64,000 bases of DNA from Burhinus oedicnemus (Eukaryota; Chordata; Aves; Charadriiformes; Burhinidae), in the NCBI GenBank assembly GCA_008921705.1, contig VFFE01007605.1, forward strand, positions 3,788,120 through 3,852,119, given 5' to 3'. The notes under the pieces are model-generated. The model was not told where the DNA came from, searched no databases, and was given only the letters and a program-made list of their open reading frames with translations. Within the stretch, counting starts at the first letter, position 1. The number at the start of each line of letters is the position of its first letter. Made by a program: the position numbers and the translations under genes. Shown here piece by piece: positions 51,831-63,500 of the stretch.

Positions 51831-53180
51831 GCTCCAGATGCTATTAGCAGTGCACAGGCTCAGTGACACCTGTTATGATTAAAATTTTGTATATCAGGGT
51901 CAGGTTAAAAATCAGACTTTGGAAGACAAGAATCAGGACTTGTGAACATAAGATGTTAAACATTTAAATAAATCATTGTAGTCTGTCCCTAATGCTGACC
52001 CTTCCTGCAATACGCACTGGGTAACCACTTGGTATGAACCTGGCTCTGTGGATAGCATATACTAATACTGAAAATATTAACTTCTGTTGTACTGAAACAG
52101 GGAACACAATGCTGACTAAAGCTACCTTCGCTCTAGTAGGGAGAGAAAAAAATGTTATGTTCTCCAGGGCTTATAAAATATTTATTTTCTTTTATTGCAT
52201 TTTGTAAGGGAAAACGTGACTTTTATTTACAGAAAGGTGATGCAAGTGTGTCCCGAGGCACCTGTTCTTCATCCCACCTAATCCAGGACATCTAACTGAG
52301 GGGCTTAAGTTAATACCTTGGTTACTTTGGGCTTTCACTACCTTCACTAGTCCAAGACAGGTACCTCTGACTTTGTTAAGTATGGAGGAGATTTCCAGTT
52401 TCAGAGTCCTAACTTGTAGACCACACATATCAGGAGTCACCTACTCTGTTGGTTTGGGTAGCGTCATTGTGGTGTGTTATAAAGAATAACATATGAAGGC
52501 AGAATGAGCTGTGATGTGGGAATAGAGAGTTTTGAGGATATCTTTATGGGCAGGATGGGGAGCTGCTGGAGCAGGCTGGAGAAGAGGAGAGAGCTGAGAA
52601 GAGGGGTGCTTGGGGAGAGCTTAAGGAACAGCTATCCCAGAGGATGGGAGCAGGACAGGGAGAAGATCTGGCAGGTAATTGGGCCGTATTTTCCAGAGAA
52701 AAATGTCCTTTGCCCCATTCTTTCCTGTTGGCTTTTCCTTACATAGAGCTGCAGTTGCCAGGGTCATGCCATTTTCATCCCGTACATCAAGCAGCTGGAC
52801 ATGCTGTGGGTCATGACGTGGCGGCCTTTCTTCTAGTCTTCCAATGTTGTTCTCCTCCACTCCAAGTTAGTGCAGATGTCTCCTTTGTCTGCAATGCAGA
52901 CAGAAAAGATCAGCACATGACAGAGCCGTGAGAGGCTTTGCAGAGAGTAGGAATCACTATGGGAAAGTTTCCAGGGTGGACGTGGCGCAGATGAGTGGAG
53001 CGGAAGGTGGCACTGGCCGTTGTGACACGGAGCTGAGGAGAGCAGAGGAGCTTTCCGAGGCAGCTAATGATGCAGGCACTGCAGGTTTTTTAATGCTTCA
53101 GTTGGGAAATTCCTACCATTAACAAGACGTTTGTCTTAATGACAGGCTTATTTTAGAAAACGTTCAAAGCTAATAACTAT

Positions 53181-53210
53181 ACTCAATAATGATAGTGAAC
53201 ATTATTGAGT
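53181..53210. repeat. Perfect 11-bp hairpin with 8-base loop
   Basis: ACTCAATAATG at 53181-53191 and CATTATTGAGT at 53200-53210 are exact complements around loop ATAGTGAA. It could form a small cruciform or RNA hairpin. The stem is too short for a microRNA precursor, and no T-run terminator context is relevant in a pol II intron. Confidence 0.8.
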
Positions 53211-53496
53211 TTTCCCCATTCACCTGTAAAGGATTGTGAAAGACTTCTACCCTACTGCCAATAAAGTCTTCTGCAGGCTATATACTCTGCTGCTTAGCTC
53301 CTCTAGACACAACTTCTTACCAGGGCTTGCAGGGAAGTTTTACTTGAGAAGGTGTTGGTTCACAAAATGAGGAAGAGTTATGGAAAGAAAGGAAGAAAGT
53401 AAAGATTTTTTCCCATTTCAAATATAACAAGTGTGAACTGTAATGGGAAACTGTTATGCGAAGAGCAGAGGGTCATATTCCTCATTTCTGTGCAGT

Positions 53497-53526
53497 GGGT
53501 ATTTAAGCAACGGGTATTTAAGCACA
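53497..53526. repeat. 15-bp tandem duplication
   Basis: GGGTATTTAAGCAAC is followed at once by GGGTATTTAAGCACA: two copies of a 15-bp unit with one or two differences. Slippage duplication. Confidence 0.8.
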
Positions 53527-54365
53527 TGGTATTCCTTCTCCAGGACAGATCTACGTGGGTTTGAGCATCCCATCAGGAAGGGGACCATGTCTCTGCTGTT
53601 CTTTTTCTAGGATCAGCTCCCAGCTGCTTCAAGGTTGGCAGGAGTCCCCTGCCCCCTCTCCTGCCCCTGTCCTGAGCTGTGGTGAATAAGCCCTTCAGCA
53701 TGAACGGGGGTTGGGGAGCTCCCTGTTCTCTGGGTAGAGGGAACCTTCATTTGGGTCCAGGGAAGGACATTTACATTTGTATTTTTAAAGCAAACTGACT
53801 TTCTATAAAGTCAGTAGAAATGGTCCCATGAGCTATGGAATTTGATCCTGATTCAGAGACCATTTTCTTGTCCTTTCAATTTATTTTCTAGCCTTCCCTT
53901 TGGAAAAAAGCCAGCGTTTCCTTCATGTTCTTGACTTCGCTTAATTGCCTGAAAAAGATATTTTTGAAGATCTGTTTGTTTTATTTTATGAAGCTGCTCT
54001 GAGTTTTCCAGTCTGCCCATATTTCCTTATTATAGCAGCCTCTTACTCTTTGCCAGTGTGGCAATATATCAGTATTATCAGGTCTCCAATCCTTTCACAT
54101 TTTGAAAGTGGGTAGTCCTGGTATTTTCCTGTTAAATTAGTGAAGACTTTATTTATACCCTACCCCCAACCCTTCTGGTCTTGGGCTGGTTCTGGGGCTG
54201 CAGTATTGGTTTCACAGGGCAGTGACACTTTGCTCCTTGCTATGGCCACCTATGTACAGTAAGCAAGAAGAGAAGTCATGGTGTTTTGTTTGTTTTCTCA
54301 TGGCATAATAGCTTTGGTTTGGTTTTCTTACTGTGGACTAAATGGTGGTCTCAAAGGTTTCTGTT

Positions 54366-54391
54366 CAAAATAAATAAATTAATAAATTAAT
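54366..54391. repeat. (AAAT)-type simple tract
   Basis: AAATAAATAAATTAATAAATTAAT, a short degenerate tetranucleotide tract in AT-rich intron. Confidence 0.6.
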
Positions 54392-56084
54392 GCTCACGTC
54401 CTGTTGAGTGTTGCACATGACTGCAGCAATTAGCAGCTGCTCCCTCGATAGGTTCTCTGCTCATGGGCTAATTATTTCACGTTTGTCTACACTGATCAGC
54501 AGCTGATTTCTGCAGCTGCAGTTTCTTGTGTCACACAAAACTTCTGGAAGACAGCTCTAGCCTTCCTCATGGTTTACTCTGCTTCTAGACTTAGGGAAGC
54601 CTCTTGACATTTGTGGTTTTCTGTTGCATGGAGAAGGGACCATGCTTGCCCCAACTCCAACATGGAGCATGTAGCCCCAAATTTTCAAAGGAGTTTGCTC
54701 TTAGCTGGCAAATGCATTACCTCCTCCCTCCCTTCTCCCCCTGAGGAGGGCTGTCCCCAGGCCGGCACAGGCCATGGCTCATGTCACGGTTTGTGAAGCT
54801 GAGGACCCCAAGGGAACTGCAGCATCTCCATGGGAAGCAGCACAGCCATGGAGGTGTGCGCGCAGGCTGCCATGTCCTGCAAAACTAGTCATTAAAGCGT
54901 CTGGAGAACAGGAGCTCCTGCGATAAATACAGCCAAAGAATTTAAGTATTACCTTGAGGATTACTGTACTGTCTGATTTTAATTCTTCTGGTATTTTACT
55001 GACAGGTCAAAGACAAAAGTGATTCTGTTAAGAAGCACTGCAGTTGCACAGAAATGCTGCAGCTGAAGCTTTTTAAAGGCTCATTATTCAATCTGTTGTA
55101 TGCAACGCTGTACAGCCGTCCTATCGTCTAGCAGCTAGCCCTCAAACATCTTCTCTAAACCTTTGAACCAATGATTTCTATGATATGTCTTGTCATTTCT
55201 ATGGCAAACCTTGTTCCACAAGTGGTCTTAGCGTGAATTAGTCAGAATAAAACATTGTACCTTGTTTAGTACAAGCACAAGATCCTGAGCACTGACATAA
55301 TTTGGTTGTAGAGGCTCAGACGTGGTCTGATGGCTTGGAAAAGAATGGCACTTGTATGTATGGGTCAGCATAGCCCTTCCTCCCATGAAACCCACCTGAA
55401 CTGAACCGGTTTGGTCTGATTCATATACATCCCTGCATCTGAATGTTATGCCACTGTAAAACGAGATACTAGGGGATAAAACTTTAAAGGTTGGTCATAA
55501 AAAGGTAATAAATGGGGATATACAATAGGCTGATGGGAAACTTCATTTATTTCCCTGAGTTACGGATGACCTCATAACTCATGAGTGGTGGAGCGAGGCG
55601 GAGTTATGAAAGTCATGAAAGGTCATCAATAACAAGTGGAAATAAATGAATTGGTCTATTGTATTTTCTGTTTGTGTGCATTGCTTGATGTTGAACATGA
55701 TGGCGATGTTGGGGTGATGAGGCTGGGAGGGAGCCTGGGAGGAGCGGAGCTGCCAGGACCTGAGCCCCAACCTGTGCGGGGAGTGCCCTGCCTAGGACAC
55801 GGGGACATCTCCATCTGAAGTGGATACTTTAATCCAGCCCTCAGTCTCCTCTCAGACTGTTTTTTCAGGTTGGATGGTAAGTGTCCCCACTCTGCCCTTC
55901 TGCAAACCCTTGCAGAAGCCAAGGTCAAACCATGGCGTGACAACCACTGAAAACTCAAACCTTGCTGACATTTTAAGATGAGCGCTGCAAGAAGGCATCT
56001 GTGTGTATGTAGCTATTCCACCCATAATGAGATTATAAAGTAATCTCGGAGAGGCTAGAAGAGTAACCTTGGGAAATAAGGCAT

Positions 56085-56175
56085 GTGTCTGGTTCTGGTT
56101 CAGATACGCTGTGTAACTGCAGCTAAATAACGTCTGTCTCTGCTTCAGCTCACCATCTGTAAAGCAAGGATTTTT
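56085..56175 (+). mobile_element. MIR-like SINE relic
   Basis: GCTGTGTAACTGCAGCTAAA, then TAACGTCTGTCTCTGCTTCA and CATCTGTAAAGCAAGG follow the order of the amniote MIR core: GCTGTGTGACCTTGGGCAAG, TTAACCTCTCTGTGCCTCA, CATCTGTAAAATGG. The repeat is old and diverged, as expected for MIR in birds. Boundaries are approximate. Confidence 0.5.
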
Positions 56176-56458
56176 ACGTTCTTTCCATAAAGGAATATTA
56201 CTAAGGAGAGAAAAAAAAAAAACAACTATGGATTGTGCAGATATTCTTGTCCTGGAGAACCAGCCACAGAGCAGTACTGGAATGGAAAGTCACTAGAGGA
56301 AACTAAAAGAACAGTATTTTGATGAGTCAGTTAAAGAGCCAACACTCTTCCTGCTGACAGAGTATTGAACTTCAGAATTTGGTTAGAAGGCACTGTTTTG
56401 CTGACAGTACTGTCTTTCAAAGGACATGCAAAATCAACACCTGACCATCTGTAGTCAT

Positions 56459-56960
56459 TTAAGATTCACCCATAACATTTTTTGTAATAGAGGTGTTGTT
56501 GATAACCTTGACATCCTGGACAAATGCCAGCTTCTCCCACTCTGTATTAGTCATCAAACATAAACTACTCACATCCTCTTCTGTCATGAAATACCCTTTT
56601 GAGTTCTTAGACATTTGCTGCATTTCATGCCACAAGAGCAAGTGCAGGTTTGCGTCTCCCACTGCCATTACAGCAAACGGTAAGTTTCAGTGATATGGTC
56701 CACATAGTCCTGGAGTGAGGCCATTTCAGACCTAAAGTCTTCCCAAGATTGTGTTCATAAGAGACCATACCATGTGGGTTTTTCCTTTAGTGCTCTGGCA
56801 AGCGTGACAGCCAGGCTTCTCCTTGGGGTGGTCTTCAAGGACATACACGGCTGGTGTGTGGAGGCCTTGTGCCATGTGTTAATAGGAGACTAGGAAGGAG
56901 GGCTCTCCTGACTTTACCTTCCAATCTGTGTAACCCTGCAGAAGATAAGCATGCTTTTTC
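56459..56960 (-). other. Unidentified coding-like, frame-broken stretch
   Basis: On the - strand three protein-like blocks follow each other. From about 56883 downward comes one with GLHTPAVYVLEDHPKEKPGC and CHACQSTKGKTHMVW. The next, in another frame, has WEDFRSEMASLQDYVDHI. The third, back in the first frame, is a 69-codon open block (56459-56668) with LHLLLWHEMQQMSKN and TNTEWEKLAFVQDV. The first frame has three stops clustered in about 75 bases where the second block is open, consistent with two compensating indels. A good splice-acceptor-like TTATCTTCTGCAG precedes it near 56941. I do not recognise the family. It could be a decayed transposon or processed pseudogene, or chance. Confidence 0.25.
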
Positions 56961-57433
56961 CTTAAACACATGGCGTAAATTTTGATGAGCACTTAATATC
57001 CGCAGGTATTGCTAAGTGAAGAAGCTAGGAAAAAATAGTTAAAGTAAGTTTCCACACTGCAGTAGGCAGTATTACAGAAGGTCAACATGAAATGAAATAT
57101 TTCTATACCTCCTTGCCTGAAAATATCGGGGAGCAGTGGTTTACCTGGTTTAGTGTCCTTGGCTTTTCTCCTTCATTCAATCACTATTATCTGTAACTGG
57201 GGAATAAAGGCTCCGTTCAGTCTGAAAGGAGCAGTTCTGCCATGGTTTATGAATGCATTGTTTGCTCAAACATCTGAAATATATTACTCTGAATCATTAA
57301 GAGCCTTTTTTCACAATATGTCCCTGACTTCAGTACTTCATCCTTGACGTTTCCTATATAAGCATTGCTCTTGATTTATACTGAGAGTTAATGATTTGCA
57401 GGGTATGAAGTATAATGAGATAGCCATGGCTTC

Positions 57434-57457
57434 GGGGGGGGGGGTGGTGGTGGTGGT
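57434..57457 (+). repeat. G11 run followed by (GGT)n
   Basis: Eleven G then T and four to five GGT units. On the + strand it satisfies two-tetrad G-quadruplex patterns, and it is also a microsatellite likely to vary in length. Confidence 0.8.
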
Positions 57458-60330
57458 AAAATTACAGGCGTAGCTTTAACATGGGGCAAAGAACAGAAGT
57501 GCCTGTGCAGAACAGAAGCACGCACCTTGAGACACCGCTGATGATCTTCGTTTTCGGGTGCAATCAGTGGCTGGCTGCAGGGGGACAGCCACAGCACAGA
57601 TGAGCAGGGAGCATTTCAGAGAGCGCTTGAATAGTGACCGGACCTGACCCTATTCTGCTGCTCCAGCCTGTTTGGCGAGGATTATGTTATGGAGCATTGC
57701 CCGCAGCCCATGCTGCGCTGTGAGCCCCTGCAACGAGCCAACCGACCACCACTTTGCAGAGGGTCTGGAGGGATTTTCCTGGAAAGTTCATGTTGCCCGT
57801 GGTTGGAGGTGAGGTTTGCCTTGCTCACAGCAGCGCTGAGCGCTGCCGTCCTCTGCTCCTAATGAAACAAGGGTGGAAAATTACAGTCTTCCTTGGTCTG
57901 ACCTGGACTGAAAGAGCGGTGTCTCTCGGCTTTGGCACTAGTTGGAGGCATTTTCATTTGTGGGATGTCCTTTTTATAGGATCAGAAGCAATCTTCTCAG
58001 TTGCACACATTGGCATTTTGCAGTCTTGCTCAATCTAGCCTTAGTAAGGGGAAGGGAGAAAACAGTAGAAAAGAGAGAGAAATTAAAGGTTTGGCAAAAG
58101 ATGAAGCGTAACTGTAAGACAAATGAAAGAATACTTGTGTGTCACCTGGTTCAAATAGCATAATTTAGCTAATGCTTATTAAATCCCTTCCACCTAGGAC
58201 TAACGACTGCCAGAAACACTCACTCATGCACCTGGGCTCCTGCCAGAGACAGAGAAATCCCAAATGCTTGTAGCAGAGCTAGTCACCATAGTAAAAAAGT
58301 CTGAAAGCAGAATTCAGGGATAAGATAGAAACAATTCTCCCCACAATAATTTATGATATTTGGGGGGTTTTGACAGTACTGCTCACGAGCAGGGAGACAA
58401 GGTTTGCTCTGCTTAACGCAAGTCATTTTATCTAACCGTGCCTTGGTTTTCCATGCCGTCTTCTGGCACTATTGCATATTTTCATTGCAGCTCCCTAGGG
58501 CATGAACCATTTTTTTCAGTATACATTTGAAAAAAGCTTTGCCCCACGAATCCCTGATAGTGGTTGGGCCCTTTTGGTGTGCTGTGTCTCACAAGCCATA
58601 TATAAAATCCAAACCAACCCTTGTCAGGCATCATGTCTGGTGCTGCAACAGCGTTGGGACTAACTCGCTCCATAAATTACCATTAATTGTTTACCCAAAT
58701 TAATAATAATACAATTGAGCCAATTAAAAATGTAAGATTTGAGATTGTTTTGAATGGATATAAGCCACAAAGGACTATACATCAATTAAAGTACTGCAGA
58801 AGGCTTTTCACTGAATGCCCTGCAGGTATGCGTTATATCTTAGTGAATGAATGTCATGTTACGTTTGTGAAAATCATTTCATAATGAAAACCATGATTTA
58901 CACAATGGCTAATATATACTGCCGTGTACAAGCCAGCCACTGATCTTATTAATACACGTGCTGCAGGTTTTACGTTGGAAATTTTTACCATCATGAGCAG
59001 TAGCTACACTTTAATACTGTTTTCTGCAGTTTTCCTATCACAGAGGTTGTTATTTAGGTAAGATACTAGCAAAAGCAATTGAGCCATCAGGGCTGATGTT
59101 CTGCGCAAGACGGTGGCTTTTTATGATGTACTAATTTGTATCTGACCTTTGGTGGGTGAATGAATGTATTTTGGATGTTGTTTCTGTGTTTCTGCATAGC
59201 GGCAAAAAATAGAGGGGGAAGAAGGTGTGGCTGGAGCAGGCAAGGAAGGCTCTTGTTCAGGCAGGAACCGGCTACGAGGAGGGACACCACTTGAGCCGTT
59301 TCTGCAATTGAGTTGTTGTGATGTGCTCATGGACTTGCAGTCTGAGAGAATTTCTGTTCTTTCTTCACATGAACTGAATTGCTTCTTGGAAAAACAGAGC
59401 ATCTGGTTGATAATATTTGTGATGAGCACTGTGCTGAAGATCTTAAAAAGAAACTATCCCCAGACTCTTGATGTGATGAATATTGTTATTTGTGGCACTT
59501 GGCATATGGTGGCTATGCTGGCAAATAATTCAGCATTAAACAAGCTTTCATTTGGCCCACTTGATTTCTGGGCTCTTGTAAATTAAATGTACGTTTAAAG
59601 ATTGTGTTTGTATTTAAGTTATAGACTTAACCAGCAATAATTCATTATATATAGTGCAATGTGCATTCCTCAAATGTTCAGCTTATTGAGCTGATTTTAA
59701 TTTGTGATCATTAAATGTAAAAAAGGCATGTACCTACTGCAATCAGCCAAAAAAGTCAATATTTAACAGCCATTACCAAAATAGTGATATCCAAGATTGT
59801 ATTCCATTAGTACAAGAGAAATCTCTGTGCTGTGGTCTGTAATCACCTGTATAGGGAGGCGGTGGTGGGTAGCACAGAGCCATTTAATATCACATACAAA
59901 GAGATAATGAGATACAGTTGGTGAAAATTGAGAGGGGAACAATTAAAAAATAGGGGGGTGGGGGGGAAGACCATTTTCATAGGAAGAAAGAATGGAAATG
60001 TGCTCATTATTTTAAATACTGTTGGTTGGAATGGATGACTAAGAACATGTTGCAGGAGGTTGGCATGGCAGGAGAGCAGAGGTGGGCTGAGGGCTGTAGG
60101 GGCAGAAGCCGCCCAAGTGGGGCCGAGCTTTCAGATGCAAACTTAGGTGCAGTTTGCACCGACTCAGGGAAATACTTCCCAGGTTTCGGCAGAGAAATTC
60201 CTGGGGTGAGAAGCAGTGGCGGCTGTCCCTGCAGAGCCAGCAGCAGGACCGTGCCACGTTTTGTCCCCGTCAGCTTTTGCTGGACCCAGGAGGTGCAAAG
60301 AGGACAGATATTGAATCTGGAGGCTGTGAA

Positions 60331-60592
60331 ATTAGGACAAGAGGAAATGGCCTCAAGTTGCACCAGGGGAGGTTTAGATTGGATATTAGGAACAATTTCT
60401 TCACCAAAAGGGTTGTCAGACATTGGAACAGGCTGCCCAGGGCAGTGGTGGAGTCGCCATCCCTGGAGGTATTTAACAGATGGGCAGACGTGGTGCTGAG
60501 GAACATGGTTTAGTGGTGGGTTTGGCAGTGTTGGATTGATGGTTGGATTTGATGATGTTAAAGATCCCTTCCAACCTAGATGATTCTATGAC
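60331..60592 (+). mobile_element. CR1 LINE 3' fragment
   Basis: About 262 bp starting at AGGACAAGAGGAAATGGCCT. It codes for the ORF2 C-terminus ([36 protein letters not shown]) with its normal stop after VVLRNMV. It ends ATCCCTTCCAACCTAGATG, ATTCTATGAC. By eye it differs from the end of the 32585-33602 copy at only a small number of positions, so the two are close subfamily relatives. Confidence 0.94.
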
Positions 60593-63500
60593 AGTGGGGA
60601 AGGGAAACTGGGACCAGCGTGATCCATGGGGGGACTGGAGCTCAGCAGGGATGGGGGAGCTCAGCAGGGATGGGGGGTCTCAGCCAGGTCAGAGCTGGGA
60701 GGAGGCTAGAGCTGAGCAGAAAGGAGGCAGAGGGACTAAAAAGTACTTTGTGCTGAATAATCCCTCTCTGCGGCTGCACAGCGCACTTAAAGCAAACATG
60801 TCAAAGGTGCTCACAAGCATTTCTGAAGTGGATTTAACGGTGAAGGGTGTTACAGAAAAATCCAGGGAGAAATGAATCATTTCTGCCTTCAGAGCTACAT
60901 TTGAATAGTTGAAAATAAGGTTGAGGATATAAGATAAGAAAAACAAAATATTGAATAGCTGCTCTCTAAATAAGCCCTGTCTGTTCTGTGCAAAAATAGT
61001 GTACGCTGATGGAATTAAGAAGGGGGCACGTGCGACCCAAGTGATGCAGGCTGCCCCCGCTCTCCTTTCCTGCCGTTGCTTCCCTTTGCATCATGAATGT
61101 TCTTCTGATGCTGGGGAGGCGTTTATGTGACATAAGACTTATAAGACTGAATGATAAAGAACAGCTTCTATAAATCATTTTGCTCTGCAGATTTAAAAGT
61201 TTCAAGAAGCTAATGTCAGTTAGTACACAAAGTATTACCGGCCACATTTGATTTTGCCAGTGTATCTTGCTTTTCAATATGCCTTTTAATATGATAGTCT
61301 GGATGATTTGTTTTTCCTGTTACTTTCAAGGATGCAGCATTTATCATTCTTGTACTACTGGAATTTAAGTTTCTCACAGCAGTAGCTGCAAATCTCTGCT
61401 TCAAAGTAATTTTGTGTAATTAAAGTTCAGTTTTATATGTGGATTTTATCTGTGAGCCTCTAAGGGTTTTTAATGAGAAATCCACAGACACGACATTCCT
61501 GTGCGTATTTGTGTGGCCCCTATCACCATGGCTCCTGAGAAATCTTTTCAAACATGTTATTCCTAGAATGACCTGGAGAGGTCTTTCCCAATGGGGGAAA
61601 CTGAGGCAGATCAGGGGTCACTGTCTTTCTGGGGGAGGACTTAAATCTGCTTCTCCTGCCACCACCACCACTCATCCCCATGTCTGAAGCTCTCTGCAGA
61701 GGTTTCCACTCCTCTGGAGAAGCCTCCTCGGTGGCCGCATGAAGCCCTTCCCTGCTGGTCCTTTCCAAACCTTTTGTTGTCCATCCTGCAATTCCCCGTG
61801 GAGACTAAACCCAAGGAAATGCCAAGCTACGCCAGCTTTGAAATGCTGATTCCAAATTTTGTTAAAAAGTCCCAGCTGCCTGCCAGGCATCTCACAGGAG
61901 CGCTGATGAATTACCCGGCCCTTTCTGCCCGGTTGTTAAAAAGCTCTTAACTGCAGGGGATTCGGCTTGAAAAGGTTTAACCGGGAGAAGACCTGCTCAC
62001 AACAATAGATGTGCTGATAGCATGAACCAGGGGATTTTCTTTAGGGTACTCTTCTTTGCTCTCTGGTTTCCCTTCACCCTCCTCTCCTGAAGGAAATGCG
62101 ATTTAATTACCTGTTTCTTTGCAAATCGCTCCTGTTCGTCTGCACATTTCTGACTTTCTCCTAAACTTTAGTTAGGCGGTTTTAGATGCGGGAAGGACGT
62201 GGATGAGAGTGCTGATGCAGAAGTTTTTATCAACTCATGTATTTTTAAAATACAAGATGTTATCTGGATAAATGTTGCTGCAGAGCAACCTTGCTGTAAC
62301 CTTGCACCGTCCCCCCCGCCGAATTTGCACCGTTGGTGCCGGTTCAGAGCTGTACATCACCGCAGCACGCATTAAATTGATCCGAAGCCTGATCCTCCAA
62401 GGCAGCACTGGACGCTGGGACGAGGAGAAATGCAGCCTCACAATGCACGTTCGGCATAGCTGGAATCTTTATGTCCATAATCCTACTTTTCAGCCCGGGA
62501 GGCAGCATTTCTGAATGATATTCTGCAAGTCCCGCGTCCAGCCGGGGGTGGGTGGTGTAAATATCTGGGTATGCCCTATAGCCCCTCGCTTTTTATTGTG
62601 TTGGTCTTTTCCCTGCTTGTGTAACTGTAATTTACAAATGAAATGTGCTCTGATTCTATACTGCCAGCCTGGGACCCGGGAAGCTGTTTGTAAGGAAAAT
62701 CACCAAAAGCCTTGGAGAGAGACTGAACTCTGGCTTTAATGAGGCAAAACCCAAATGGGCAGTGGCTGGAGTGGAAGGTGAAGGAGGGGGATGAAATCGC
62801 TGAGATTCTGGTTTGGGACGGCATGAGCACAGGAAAGCAGAGTCCTTGCGTTTAAGTATCCTGAGCGTAGCTACAGCCAGAAAAGATGCAAAATCCGTAT
62901 AATCACCACGGCTAACTTTGCAGTCATCCATAGAAAGAGCAATGAAAGCTCCGTGAAAAATACTGCTAATGCTTATTTACAACTCGAAAGGTATGCTATC
63001 ACTGATTTGGTTGTTTATGAATGCCATAAATGTGGGAATATGAAAGAAATAAATACATCTGATTTTAAATGCTTGGTATTTTTTATTATTTTTTTTTTTT
63101 AGAAACCCGTAATGGAGGGTTTAGAAGCAGTGTGGGGCTTTTTTTTCTAGGCTCCTTGTTTCCTGGTTCATGCATTTTTCAGTGTATCACATTCATTGCA
63201 TAATGCTGGCCAAGAACTCAAAGTAAAATGAAAGGAGGGTGAGAGATTGGATGCAGCCGTTTTTGATGTCTCAGTGGTTTTAAACTATATGCGAATGCTT
63301 CTTGAACCCCAAATACCCTGTGGCCTGGCTGGTCTCTATTTTCAAAGTAATTTACGTACACATTACAGCGGTTCCCACAAGTCATGCTGGACTTAATGGT
63401 CTGACAGTATTTCCATGATAAACCCTAGGGGTTTATAGAGCAGCCATAAAAATTCACTCCAGGGAGAAACTTGGCATGCTACATCCTCCACCAGAAGCTA

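Larger units (their letters stand above)
48989..60330 (+). other. FSTL4: FSTL4 large intron, 49.0-60.3 kb segment
   Basis: More than 11 kb without a recognisable gene or CR1 copy. It contains MIR-like relics near 51760-51830 and 56085-56175, a small perfect hairpin at 53181-53210, a 15-bp tandem duplication at 53497-53526, a G-run with (GGT)n at 57434-57457 and a coding-like but broken stretch at 56459-56960 on the - strand. Confidence 0.6.

Noticed and set aside
52504..52680. G/A-rich segment with GGCTGGAGAAGAGGAGAGAG resembling a CR1 piece
   Set aside because: Only a short purine-rich phrase is shared with CR1. The order of the surrounding CR1 blocks is absent.
59227..59586. 119-codon open frame on the + strand
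   Set aside because: No domain recognised. Composition changes from G-rich to A/T-rich along it, as in random intron sequence.
61590..61640. GGGGAAACTGAGGCAG as a minus-strand MIR relic
   Set aside because: The 12-base match is suggestive, but the adjacent core sequence is not convincingly present. Kept only as a remark in the intron entry.
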